41,639 bases of DNA. Source: Candidatus Planktophila sp. (lineage in GTDB: Bacteria; Actinomycetota; Actinomycetes; Nanopelagicales; Nanopelagicaceae). Shown in pieces: positions 1-7,027 of the stretch. The DNA is taken from NCBI GenBank assembly GCA_024641555.1, contig JAHECV010000007.1:4896-46534 (forward strand), given 5' to 3'. The notes beneath the pieces are model-generated. The model made no database searches. It saw only the letters and a list, made by a program, of their open reading frames with translations, and was not told the origin of the DNA. Each line of letters opens with the position of its first letter. The first letter of the stretch is position 1. Position numbers and translations under genes: made by a program.

Positions 1-1
1 T

Positions 2-526
2 GCAAAGCCAAGTGCAGCGCCAAAGCAATCGACATCACCGCGCGTCCTACTTGCTGCAATTATCGGTATCGCACTACTTGCAGTTGTTGTTATTTCACGT
101 CCAGCTTCTGAAAGCGATGATGTTGCACCAGTAGCTTCAGCTTCAGCGACAGCTTCTGCTTCAGCGGCTCCAGAAATGTCTGAAGAAGCAACACCATCTG
201 CATCTGCTTCAACAAGTGGCGAAGCGGTAGCAGCAGTTGAAGCTCCAGGTCGCTTTATCGGAAACTGGAAAGATTCGACGAAATCAGTAATGGTTATTAC
301 TTGGAAGGCGCCAACAGCTTCCGCTGGCCTAACTGGTTATAAGTTTGAAATTCGCTCAAACATGGGCGAGTGGAAAGAAAGCGGCATGCTCCCGGCAGAT
401 CAGCTATCAATCGAATTCACCAAGGGTTCAACTGATGGTTCCACATCATTCCGCGTCTCATCAGTTTATTCAGATGGACAGAGCGCATCTGCAAAGGCAT
501 TCGGATTTGCAGGCCAGTTCGAATAA
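2..526 (+). CDS. membrane-anchored protein with C-terminal fibronectin-III-like domain (5' partial)
   Basis: The reading frame is open from the window edge, so the N-terminus is missing. The visible 174 residues start with a short basic stretch, then one hydrophobic membrane segment (about residues 14-33, rich in L, I, A and V), then a Ser/Ala/Thr/Glu-rich linker of some 45 residues. A domain of about 85 residues follows, with the spacing of a fibronectin type III fold (W-x-A-P near its start, then G-Y-x-F-E-I-R, then a late S-F-R-V-S-S-V-Y strand). The C-terminal part is probably outside the cell. The missing N-terminus could be a cytoplasmic domain such as a protein kinase, but nothing here shows it. 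An ATG at 176 lies inside the linker and is not the real start. The function is unknown. Confidence 0.7.
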   Translation, partial: AKPSAAPKQSTSPRVLLAAIIGIALLAVVVISRPASESDDVAPVASASATASASAAPEMSEEATPSASASTSGEAVAAVEAPGRFIGNWKDSTKSVMVITWKAPTASAGLTGYKFEIRSNMGEWKESGMLPADQLSIEFTKGSTDGSTSFRVSSVYSDGQSASAKAFGFAGQFE

Positions 527-533
527 AGAAATT

Positions 534-572
534 AAAAAATAACCTCCACCGCTTTGGTGGAGGTTATTTTTT
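534..572. terminator. bidirectional intrinsic terminator between convergent genes
   Basis: The stem AACCTCCACC / GGTGGAGGTT (541-550 and 556-565) closes a 5-base loop. It is extended on both sides by a run of A (534-539) pairing with a run of T (567-572), giving a 17-bp stem. Read on either strand it ends in a T-run, so it can stop transcription from the upstream plus-strand gene and from the minus-strand acyltransferase gene, whose stop codon touches it. Confidence 0.9.
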
Positions 573-2323
573 TATAACTGAGCTTCGATCGCGGCTACGT
601 AAGCACGAACACCCGTCGGTACTAGATGCACTCCATCCGGTGCGAAATATTCGGGATGTCCCTGCGAGATTAGATCCCAAGAAATCACTTTGATATTTGA
701 ATATCCTGAGGCGACTTCACGAATCAGTGCGTTATTGGCTTCTTTCCACGGTCTTGGTACAGCGGTATTTACGACAATTGCTTTCGGAACGGCTTTAACA
801 ATTTCAAATATAGCCATAACTTGCTCACGAGACAGCACGTTGTTATTTCCGAGATTAAAGAGAACGGGGGAGTTCTTAACGCTATTTAGATCATGTCTCA
901 TGACCTCTAGTAGCTCAGGGGCTTGTCTGCCAACGCGTGCGTTGATTAAAGCAATCGTATGCTTTACTTCTAGTTCATGGCGAATGCCCAAAATAACAGA
1001 ATCTCCAGTGACCCATAGTCCAGGATCGGCTTGGCTAACTTGTGGCGCAAGCGGCTTTGCGGCATCTTCAAGCGATTGAATCAAATCCCTATTCTTATTC
1101 TCAATTTCAACAATCGCGCTAAGCGAGACAGTTGCAGATAAAAGTAGAAGGAATGAAGTTGTTGAAATAACCAATACTTTCTGTTTTTTGCGGACCTCAG
1201 GTGTTCGATACTTCATACCCTTGAGCCAGTAAGCAACTGCACCACTTCGAATCGGCAGCTCCACCAGACGTAACGAGATATCTGATAAGGCAAGCACAAT
1301 TAAAATTCGCAAGGTAAGCAGCGCCCAGTCTTGACCTTCCAGATCAACTTGGGGGCGAGAAATTTGAAAGATCACCCAATGCCAAAGGTAGATCGCATAA
1401 GACCGTTCACCGATCCAAAGCAAAACTTTATTTCTCAATAACGGGGCAAAGCGAGATGCCGGGTGAACAATAGAAATTAGAATCGCGGTTCCAAAAATTC
1501 CAGCAAGCGGGAACGCTAATTTATAGAGAGTCGGCTTAGTTTCATCTATAAGTAAAAATGTGGCAAGAATTCCTAGGAATCCAAAGACTCCAACCCCATC
1601 AATAAAATCCTGAGCCCGGCGACTTACTGACTCATGAAAATTTTGTGGAATCCAACTAACTGCAAGAGCAGCACCTAAGAAGAGGCCAATGCTGTGGGTA
1701 TCTGTTCCGAAATAAACATGGCTAACCTTTGAAGAGTTTGCGGCATCTAATTGGAATGAAACGAACATCAAAGCGATTCCTGAAATAGCGGCAATTACTA
1801 ACGCTGCCGCAGGAATTAACTTTTTCCCAAAAAAGCGCAGGACCAAGAGCAGAATTAGCGGCCAAAGTAGGTAGAACTGAGCTTCAACTGCAAGCGACCA
1901 AGTGTGTTGCAGTAATGGCGGACGGCCGCTATTTGCAAAGTAATCCTGATGATTAAATACCAACCACCAGTTCATTCCGCCAAAGAGCGAAAATGGCGCA
2001 TCGGTTAAGAATTTTTTAGTGGTATCCGGTGCCCAAAGTCCCACCACGATTGAACTTACGAGCAACATAAATACCAAAGGTGGAACTAACCTGCGGATAC
2101 GTGCCATATAAAAATCGCGCAAATCTAATCCACCGCGTTGTTGGATCGAATCCAAAAGAAGACGAGTAATTACATAACCTGAAATTACGAAAAATAAATC
2201 AACGCCAAGAAAGCCGCCAGGAATCCACTCGATACCTAAGTGATAGAGCATGACCGCAATAACTGCGACAGCACGAAGCCCATCGATAGCAGGGATGTAT
2301 TGGATACCGCGTTTGGTAACCAT
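572..2323 (-). CDS. acyltransferase-3 / SGNH-hydrolase fusion (OafA/OatA-like O-acyltransferase)
   Basis: This 583-residue protein has the two-part layout of OafA/OatA-like enzymes. Residues 1 to about 400 are an acyltransferase-3 membrane domain with some ten hydrophobic helices; it shows the family motifs D-G-L-R-A (R17), Y-H (H28), R-R-x-x-R-L-V-P and H-T-W-S-L-A-V-E-x-Q-F-Y. The C-terminal part, from about residue 436, is an SGNH/GDSL domain with G-D-S (S442), a G-x-N block and D-G-V-H (D563, H566), so the catalytic residues look intact. Such proteins move acetyl groups across the membrane onto surface polysaccharide or peptidoglycan; the acceptor cannot be read from sequence. The gene starts 5 bases after the coiled-coil gene and is probably co-transcribed with it. 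Confidence 0.88.
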   Translation of the reverse strand: MVTKRGIQYIPAIDGLRAVAVIAVMLYHLGIEWIPGGFLGVDLFFVISGYVITRLLLDSIQQRGGLDLRDFYMARIRRLVPPLVFMLLVSSIVVGLWAPDTTKKFLTDAPFSLFGGMNWWLVFNHQDYFANSGRPPLLQHTWSLAVEAQFYLLWPLILLLVLRFFGKKLIPAAALVIAAISGIALMFVSFQLDAANSSKVSHVYFGTDTHSIGLFLGAALAVSWIPQNFHESVSRRAQDFIDGVGVFGFLGILATFLLIDETKPTLYKLAFPLAGIFGTAILISIVHPASRFAPLLRNKVLLWIGERSYAIYLWHWVIFQISRPQVDLEGQDWALLTLRILIVLALSDISLRLVELPIRSGAVAYWLKGMKYRTPEVRKKQKVLVISTTSFLLLLSATVSLSAIVEIENKNRDLIQSLEDAAKPLAPQVSQADPGLWVTGDSVILGIRHELEVKHTIALINARVGRQAPELLEVMRHDLNSVKNSPVLFNLGNNNVLSREQVMAIFEIVKAVPKAIVVNTAVPRPWKEANNALIREVASGYSNIKVISWDLISQGHPEYFAPDGVHLVPTGVRAYVAAIEAQL

Positions 2324-2328
2324 ATTGA

Positions 2329-3135
2329 TTACCGGCGCTTGGCAGGTTTTTTCTTCGCTGCAGTTTTCTTTTTGGCAGCAGTTGTCTTAACGGGCGCGGC
2401 AAGAGCTGGCTTAGTGCGCTGGCTAATTACCTTCTTTGGACCAGTGTCTATCACCGAATTATCCGCATTTAAGTTTTCGTTGACGTTCTTATGTAGCTGA
2501 GCCAAACGCTCATAAGCGCTATCTAACCGAACGCGACTTTGCGCAATTGCTTGTTCGGCAGCATCGAGTGATTGGGTTTGAATCTTATAGAGGCGCTCAG
2601 CTTCAGAGATAACGCCGCTGAGCCAATTTCGGTATTCGGCAACTTCACTGGTTGCTTCAGTAATTATTCGCTCGCCTTCGCGACGTGCGGCATGTGCAAG
2701 CGCGGATGCCTCACGACGTTTTTCGTCAAAAATTGTTTGCGCTTCACGTTCAACTGTGGCCAGACGTTCTGCCGCCTCGGCTTCTGCCGCATTAATATAT
2801 TTTCGTCCGCGCGCTTCGGCGCCAGAGAGAATGGAGCGGGCTTTAGTTTCGGCGCCTTCAATTGCATCTTTTGCTTGACGAGTTGCTTCAAGTACTACGC
2901 GCTCAGACGAGGCATGCGCCTTAGATTCACGCGCCTGTGCAGATTTGATCATCGACATCGCTGTTTCGGTTGCCAGAATTTCAAACTCTTCTTTACTTAA
3001 CGAAGTGATGTCACGACGTGATCGAAGATCGTTAAGTTGAGATTCAAGTTCACGGATACGATCAACCGAACTTGGAGCAGCGCTTTCGCTCTCTTTAAAA
3101 CCAACCCAATTTAGAAACGAATTCTTCTCAGCCAT
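2329..3135 (-). CDS. Ala/Glu-rich coiled-coil protein with Lys/Ala-rich tail
   Basis: The 268-residue protein has no recognised enzyme domain. Residues 25-45 form a short Leu-rich coiled coil. Residues 55 to about 215 are almost continuous charged helix rich in Ala, Glu, Arg and Gln, as in DivIVA-like or filament-forming actinobacterial proteins. The last 20 residues or so repeat A-A-K-K-K and end P-A-K-R-R, resembling histone-H1-like tails that bind nucleic acid or acidic polymers. The gene comes first in a two-gene unit with the O-acyltransferase, which would fit a role in organising the envelope, but that is inference. The start at 3135 is supported by a leaderless promoter box. Confidence 0.65.
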   Translation of the reverse strand: MAEKNSFLNWVGFKESESAAPSSVDRIRELESQLNDLRSRRDITSLSKEEFEILATETAMSMIKSAQARESKAHASSERVVLEATRQAKDAIEGAETKARSILSGAEARGRKYINAAEAEAAERLATVEREAQTIFDEKRREASALAHAARREGERIITEATSEVAEYRNWLSGVISEAERLYKIQTQSLDAAEQAIAQSRVRLDSAYERLAQLHKNVNENLNADNSVIDTGPKKVISQRTKPALAAPVKTTAAKKKTAAKKKPAKRR

Positions 3136-3141
3136 GTGCCT

Positions 3142-3147
3142 AGATTA
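3142..3147 (-). promoter_or_regulatory. -10 box TAATCT, leaderless start of coiled-coil gene
   Basis: TAATCT on the minus strand ends 6 bases before the ATG at 3135, and no Shine-Dalgarno sequence is present. Transcription would begin at or next to the start codon. Confidence 0.6.
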
Positions 3148-3181
3148 GAGCAAAGCCCGCTTACTCCAAAAGTGGGGTGAT

Positions 3182-3850
3182 TTAGTCACGGTAGATAGCG
3201 AATGAGACAGCGAGATATTGCGAGATCCACGCGGCGAGCACGAATATATGGAAGAGCTCGTGGAAGCCGAAATATTTGGCGGCTCTGCCGGGGCGCTTTA
3301 ACGCGTAGAAAATCGCGCCGATTGAATAGAGCAATCCGCCAATGACTATCGGCAGAAGAACCCAAAGACCACCCTCATCGTAGAGCTGTGGCGTGTAAAC
3401 GATTGCCACCCAACCTAATAAAAGGTAATTGATCACATAGAGCCAACGTGGTGCACCGACCCAGAAGATGCGCATGGCAACTCCAAGAAGTGCGCCAATC
3501 CAAACCACGCTTAACAAAATCGTTCGATCGTTGCCGTGGAGCAATGTGACGGCAAAGGGAGTGTAAGAGCCCGCAATCAATAAATTAATATTTGCATGAT
3601 CCCAACGGCGCCAAATCTTTTTCTTAGCAGGCGACCAAGGCACGCGGTGATAAATCGCAGAAACGCTAAAGAGCATGATCGCGGTGATTGAATACAGTGC
3701 CACTGCAAATTTTAATGAATTCTTACTTAAGATAAAGAGCACTAGCGATGCAACTATTACAACAGGGGTTGCACCTAAGTGAAACCACCCGCGCAACTTT
3801 GGGGGAGCTAGTGCCGCTAATTTTTCGCGTTCACTCGCTTCTTTACCCAT
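3182..3850 (-). CDS. PAQR/hemolysin III family seven-helix membrane protein
   Basis: The 222-residue protein has seven hydrophobic helices and the metal-site signature of the PAQR family (YqfA/TrhA, hemolysin III): H68 in S-A-I-Y-H, D84 in W-D-H, and H197 and H201 in F-G-F-H-E-L-F-H. In relatives these residues bind zinc inside the membrane, as in adiponectin receptors, and some bacterial members are linked to membrane lipid homeostasis. The name hemolysin is historical and does not imply a toxin. The length is normal for the family. The gene lies 9 bases downstream of the MFS gene but has its own promoter box, which overlaps that gene's stop codon. Confidence 0.9.
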   Translation of the reverse strand: MGKEASEREKLAALAPPKLRGWFHLGATPVVIVASLVLFILSKNSLKFAVALYSITAIMLFSVSAIYHRVPWSPAKKKIWRRWDHANINLLIAGSYTPFAVTLLHGNDRTILLSVVWIGALLGVAMRIFWVGAPRWLYVINYLLLGWVAIVYTPQLYDEGGLWVLLPIVIGGLLYSIGAIFYALKRPGRAAKYFGFHELFHIFVLAAWISQYLAVSFAIYRD

Positions 3851-3856
3851 GACTTA

Positions 3857-3862
3857 ACTCTA
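3857..3862 (-). promoter_or_regulatory. -10 box TAGAGT, leaderless start of PAQR gene
   Basis: TAGAGT on the minus strand lies 6 bases before the ATG at 3850. Its first three bases, TAG, are the stop codon of the upstream MFS gene, so one trinucleotide ends a protein and opens a promoter. Confidence 0.6.
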
Positions 3863-5080
3863 CGCGCTTGTTACTGGTTTTAGGTCGCGCACAGATTTCA
3901 CGAGCAGCGATGCTAAAGCCGCAAAGAGCGCCATAGTTCCAGTCACGTAAATCATTGTGCTGACTCCAAATAACTGCGCTAGTGGACCAGCTGCGGCGAT
4001 TCCGAGCGGAGATAGACCGAAAGATCCAAAAGCATCGTATGCCACGACGCGCGAGTATGACTCTTCTGGGATATGCGATTGCAGCGAGGTATTCCAGATC
4101 ACCATGAAAATATCAATTGCAATTCCAGCAAGAAATGCGCATACCAGCGATATCCATAGTGGAGTCTTCATCGCCAAGGAAAAATCCCAGATTGCAGTTG
4201 CGGAGATGATTAACATTGCGAAGAGTAAAGGCCGACGGAAATGCACTTTGAGCGAAATTACGCTGCCGGTGAGCATTCCAACGGTTAGCGCCGCCAAGTT
4301 AAATGACCAGAATTGTGGACCGCTGTCTACCTTAGAAAAGTTAAGTGGACCGAGAACCTGTAGTAGCGCCTCGTAGGCGACGTTTATTAAAGAAAATGCC
4401 ACAACAATCGTTACTACCCATGAACGAGAGATAAATTCTTTCCAACCTGATTTCAAATCGTGAAAGACCGAATTTTTGTTTTCGCGGATAATTGTAGGAA
4501 GGTCAAGATTCCAAACGATGACTCCAGCAAGGAAAAAGCTCATAGCATCTACCAGTAGCGCCCATCCTGACCCAAAAACAGATACTAAAGCTCCACCGAG
4601 CAGTGCACCGACTACATAACCAATATTTGTTGTCATACTTACAACGGCATTTCCATGTTGCAATTTCTCTTTCGGCAATATTTCTGGGAGTACACCAGAC
4701 ATGGCCGGCCACCACAGCGCATTTAAAATGCCAAATAGCGCGCCCATCAAGGCAAGCAAGAAGACGCTGGAATGGTTAACGATGAGCGAGACTGCGCTAA
4801 CAGTCGCAAAAGTACTTCCGATGATGTCCGCGCCGCCAACGATGCGATTTCGTTTAAAACGATCTCCGATCACGCCACCAAATAACATCAAAGCGATCAT
4901 CGGAAACATTCGCGCTGCCATCACGATACTTAAATCTTTTCCGGTCGCACCCGGCAGGGCGAGGACGCCGAAGGCCAAGGCCACCGGAGATATACCGTTG
5001 CCGACATTTGAGATAAAACGCGAAGTGGCCAGAGCGGTAAAACCCGAATGGGCGTGGAGCTCTTTGAGTTGGCTGCGCAT
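3860..5080 (-). CDS. MFS transporter (MFS_3/EntS-like exporter)
   Basis: The 406-residue protein has about twelve hydrophobic helices. The loop after helix 2 is G-G-V-I-G-D-R-F-K-R, the MFS signature position, and the arrangement resembles the MFS_3 group (enterobactin exporter EntS, macrolide efflux proteins). The substrate is unknown. The central loop around residues 200-215 is charged, as usual between the two six-helix halves. The start at 5080 is favoured by a TAGGCT box 6 bases upstream. The gene diverges from the rhodopsin gene across a 261-bp spacer. Confidence 0.85.
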   Translation of the reverse strand: MRSQLKELHAHSGFTALATSRFISNVGNGISPVALAFGVLALPGATGKDLSIVMAARMFPMIALMLFGGVIGDRFKRNRIVGGADIIGSTFATVSAVSLIVNHSSVFLLALMGALFGILNALWWPAMSGVLPEILPKEKLQHGNAVVSMTTNIGYVVGALLGGALVSVFGSGWALLVDAMSFFLAGVIVWNLDLPTIIRENKNSVFHDLKSGWKEFISRSWVVTIVVAFSLINVAYEALLQVLGPLNFSKVDSGPQFWSFNLAALTVGMLTGSVISLKVHFRRPLLFAMLIISATAIWDFSLAMKTPLWISLVCAFLAGIAIDIFMVIWNTSLQSHIPEESYSRVVAYDAFGSFGLSPLGIAAAGPLAQLFGVSTMIYVTGTMALFAALASLLVKSVRDLKPVTSA

Positions 5081-5086
5081 CGGGCA

Positions 5087-5092
5087 AGCCTA
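5087..5092 (-). promoter_or_regulatory. -10 box TAGGCT, leaderless start of MFS gene
   Basis: TAGGCT on the minus strand lies 6 bases before the ATG at 5080, with no Shine-Dalgarno sequence in between. The same hexamer serves glyA at 19906. Confidence 0.6.
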
Positions 5093-5184
5093 ACGGGGGT
5101 CGAACGGGGCGGTATCGGGGTGAATTCCCCAGGGAGGAGAAGAAATAGGCGTGGCTTTAAATTTTTCCCGAAAAAAAGCGGAAA

Positions 5185-5200
5185 TTTACTCGCGAGTAAA
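5185..5200. promoter_or_regulatory. perfect 16-bp palindrome, candidate operator upstream of actinorhodopsin
   Basis: TTTACTCGCGAGTAAA reads the same on both strands. It sits in the longest spacer of the window, 105 bp from the MFS start and 141 bp from the rhodopsin start. A full palindrome of this size suits a dimeric repressor, for example a TetR-type protein, but no regulator gene is adjacent. The rest of 5081-5341 holds GGGG-TGAATT-CCCC (5117-5130), a possible GTG-started 34-codon ORF (5151-5255) and a weak CATAAT box (5272-5277). Confidence 0.5.
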
Positions 5201-5341
5201 GATGCGAACTCCTTGCAACAGGTTCACACTATTGCTTACCAGCGCGGATCAGTGAGGTTCCTCGAGGACTTCATAATCGGTTCTGGCTTTAGGGGCCGCC
5301 CGGTCCGTAAAGTATTAAGCACCCCACGGAGGCTTATTTAC

Positions 5342-6103
5342 ATGGTAAATCTAACAAGCAATCAATGGAACCTAGTCTATAACGTATTCTCGTTTGGACT
5401 AATTTCCATGCTTGCATGCACTGTTTACACACTTGTTTCACAAGGTCGCGTACTTGCTAAGTACCGCAACGCTCTCGTTATGTCTTCAATGGTTACATTC
5501 ATTGCTGGCTATCACTACTGGAGAATCTTTAACTCATTCTCAGAATCATCAACCGGAATGGCAGTTAAGGTTTCTGGAGACCAGGGTGCATTTAACGAGG
5601 CATACCGTTATGTTGACTGGCTACTAACTGTTCCTCTACTTCTAGTTGAAGTAATTGCTGTGCTTGCACTTGCAAAGGAAGTATCGAAGTCACTTATCAG
5701 CCGTTTGGTTCCAGCATCAGCTGCAATGATCGCGCTTGGTTACCCAGGTGAAATCTCAAACGACCAGAACACACAGATTCTTTACGGTGTTCTTTCAACA
5801 CTTCCATTCCTTTACATCCTCTACGTATTGTTCGTAGAGCTTGGTAAGTCACTTGATCGCCAACCAGAAGGCGTTGCAGCAACCGTAGGTCGCTTGCGTC
5901 TCCTTCTCATTGCGACATGGGGCGTTTACCCAGTTTCATACATTTTGGGTATGGGCGAAGGTATGGCATCTGCTAACCAGTTCGTTGGCGTACAAGTTGG
6001 TTACACAATCGCTGACATCTTGGCAAAGTGCGTATTCGGTCTAACAATTTTGAAGATCGCTCGCATGAAGTCAATGGCAGAAGGCATGAAGGACGATCAC
6101 TAA
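5342..6103 (+). CDS. actinorhodopsin, light-driven proton pump
   Basis: The 253-residue, seven-helix protein is a microbial rhodopsin that uses retinal and light to export protons. The retinal Schiff-base lysine is K229 (A-D-I-L-A-K). Helix C carries D92, T96 and E103 in R-Y-V-D-W-L-L-T-V-P, the D-T-E set of outward proton pumps (acceptor and donor). H58 matches the His that pairs with the acceptor in proteorhodopsins. L100 sits at the colour-tuning position, where Leu means green absorption. G149 in helix E may be the small residue that opens a carotenoid-antenna window in xanthorhodopsin-like pumps; this is inferred from rough alignment. The frame is open back to 5048, but the start at 5342 fits the family N-terminus and has GGAGG at 5328-5332. 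It stands alone, with its own terminator. Confidence 0.97.
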   Translation: MVNLTSNQWNLVYNVFSFGLISMLACTVYTLVSQGRVLAKYRNALVMSSMVTFIAGYHYWRIFNSFSESSTGMAVKVSGDQGAFNEAYRYVDWLLTVPLLLVEVIAVLALAKEVSKSLISRLVPASAAMIALGYPGEISNDQNTQILYGVLSTLPFLYILYVLFVELGKSLDRQPEGVAATVGRLRLLLIATWGVYPVSYILGMGEGMASANQFVGVQVGYTIADILAKCVFGLTILKIARMKSMAEGMKDDH

Positions 6104-6125
6104 TCGTCTATAAATAGTTAAAGTT

Positions 6126-6155
6126 AAAGGGGCGTCGGGAAACCGGCGCCCCTTT
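6126..6155 (+). terminator. intrinsic terminator of actinorhodopsin
   Basis: A 13-bp stem (6126-6138 with 6143-6155, one G-U pair) is capped by a GAAA tetraloop. It is followed by AATATTTG, a weak U-tract. It isolates the rhodopsin transcript from the next gene. Confidence 0.85.
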
Positions 6156-6163
6156 AATATTTG

Positions 6164-6169
6164 TAAGAT
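6164..6169 (+). promoter_or_regulatory. -10 box TAAGAT, leaderless start of small membrane gene
   Basis: TAAGAT lies 6 bases before the ATG at 6176. No Shine-Dalgarno sequence is present between the rhodopsin terminator and this start. Confidence 0.5.
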
Positions 6170-6175
6170 ATATCT

Positions 6176-6442
6176 ATGACAAAAGCAACGCTCTCCAAAT
6201 ATGCGCTAAATAATTACCGAATGGCTAGTTACTTACTTCTGGCAATCGGCCTCATCAACTTGCGCTATCAAACTGGACATGACGGCGTGTTAAGCAATAG
6301 TTTGGCAATTATTATCCCTGGCTTGGCGATGTTGTTTTTAACTTTTGCAAAAGGATCACACAGCGTTTTAGCTAATCGTGAAGTTATGGCGCTTCTTGCG
6401 GTAATTGGCGCGGCACTGGTGGCATGGGCCGTCACCAACTAA
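6176..6442 (+). CDS. small membrane protein, function unknown
   Basis: The 88-residue protein has a short polar N-terminus and three hydrophobic stretches at about residues 16-27, 41-57 and 68-86. I do not recognise a family. It follows the actinorhodopsin terminator and has its own leaderless promoter box, so a functional link to the rhodopsin is not implied. Its stop codon (6440-6442) directly abuts the stop codon of the convergent gene at 6443, with no base between them. Confidence 0.6.
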   Translation: MTKATLSKYALNNYRMASYLLLAIGLINLRYQTGHDGVLSNSLAIIIPGLAMLFLTFAKGSHSVLANREVMALLAVIGAALVAWAVTN

Positions 6443-6775
6443 TTATTTTCTGAAAGAGATATCGCTCTTCTTCATTGCGGTAATCAAGATACGAATGGCA
6501 TTTGGGCCCATGCCGTGTAAATCTTTAATCGCATCCAAAGAGTATTTTCTCAAGTCGCTAATTTTATATAGCCCCTCATCGATCAAAGCTCTGCGTGCCG
6601 GTGCAGCTAAACCAATTTCAACCCAAGCTCCATCCACTGCTGCGTAAGCATCTAAATCAACTTCCCCATTTGTAACTGCGCAGCGATTCTTTGATTTTTC
6701 GGCTCTGCGCTGGGCGGCTGCGCGCATAGCTTCGCCTCGCAACTTCTTTATCTTTGCTGGAGATTGCTTAGCCAT
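6443..6775 (-). CDS. small helix-hairpin-helix protein (RNA polymerase alpha-CTD-like)
   Basis: The 110-residue protein has a Lys/Arg-rich N-terminal 35 residues. A helix-hairpin-helix domain follows at residues 57-100, with A-P-A-R-R-A-L-I and the hairpin L-H-G-M-G-P-N-A-I. The fold resembles the C-terminal domain of the RNA polymerase alpha subunit and probably binds DNA. The frame stays open to 6853, but that would run into the tRNA gene, so the ATG at 6775 (M-A-K-Q-S-P) is chosen. It lies 38 bases downstream of tRNA-Leu on the same strand and may be expressed from the tRNA promoter. A weak AAAGG is the only possible ribosome site. Confidence 0.7.
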   Translation of the reverse strand: MAKQSPAKIKKLRGEAMRAAAQRRAEKSKNRCAVTNGEVDLDAYAAVDGAWVEIGLAAPARRALIDEGLYKISDLRKYSLDAIKDLHGMGPNAIRILITAMKKSDISFRK

Positions 6776-6813
6776 AAATGTATCGACCTTTTTTAATTCT
6801 GAAATAAAAACTC

Positions 6814-6895
6814 TGGTGCGGGAGGCGGGACTTGAACCCGCACGCCGAAGCACAAGTTCCTAAGACTTGCGTGTCTGCCATTTCACCACTCCCGC
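6814..6895 (-). tRNA. tRNA-Leu(UAG)
   Basis: On the minus strand the acceptor arms GCGGGAG and CTCCCGC pair, followed by discriminator A and an encoded CCA (6816-6814). The anticodon stem is CAAGT/ACTTG with loop CTTAGGA, giving anticodon TAG, which reads CUA-type leucine codons. An extended variable arm around GTGCTTCGGCGT marks a class II tRNA, as expected for Leu. The T arm contains GGTTCAAGTCC. Confidence 0.95.
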
Positions 6896-6912
6896 TGGAG
6901 CGTCATGAGAAT

Positions 6913-6918
6913 GTTATA
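6913..6918 (-). promoter_or_regulatory. candidate -10 box (TATAAC) for tRNA-Leu
   Basis: TATAAC on the minus strand lies 17 bases before the tRNA 5' end, leaving a short 5' leader for RNase P. The -35 region is not convincing. Confidence 0.35.
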
Positions 6919-7027
6919 AAAAACTCATGTACTGATGCATAGGTTAGAGGTAAGTTCGCCTTATACAAAATTTCGGGTTTTCTCGCCCGCACACCGCGCT
7001 CCTGCAGCGAAGAAGTGAGGAAGTTAC

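Noticed and set aside
690..1079. 129-residue plus-strand frame inside the acyltransferase gene
   Set aside because: It is a shadow of the minus-strand coding frame, with no ribosome site and no recognisable domain.
3182..3850. Hemolysin toxin reading of the hemolysin III homologue
   Set aside because: The metal-site residues and seven helices place it in the PAQR membrane family; toxin activity is not implied.
5048..5341. Long N-terminal extension of the rhodopsin frame
   Set aside because: It is open only by chance. The translated part is basic and unlike any rhodopsin N-terminus, while the ATG at 5342 has a strong GGAGG and fits the family.
6776..6853. N-terminal extension of the helix-hairpin-helix protein
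   Set aside because: It would start inside tRNA-Leu. The peptide is simply a translation of tRNA and spacer sequence.
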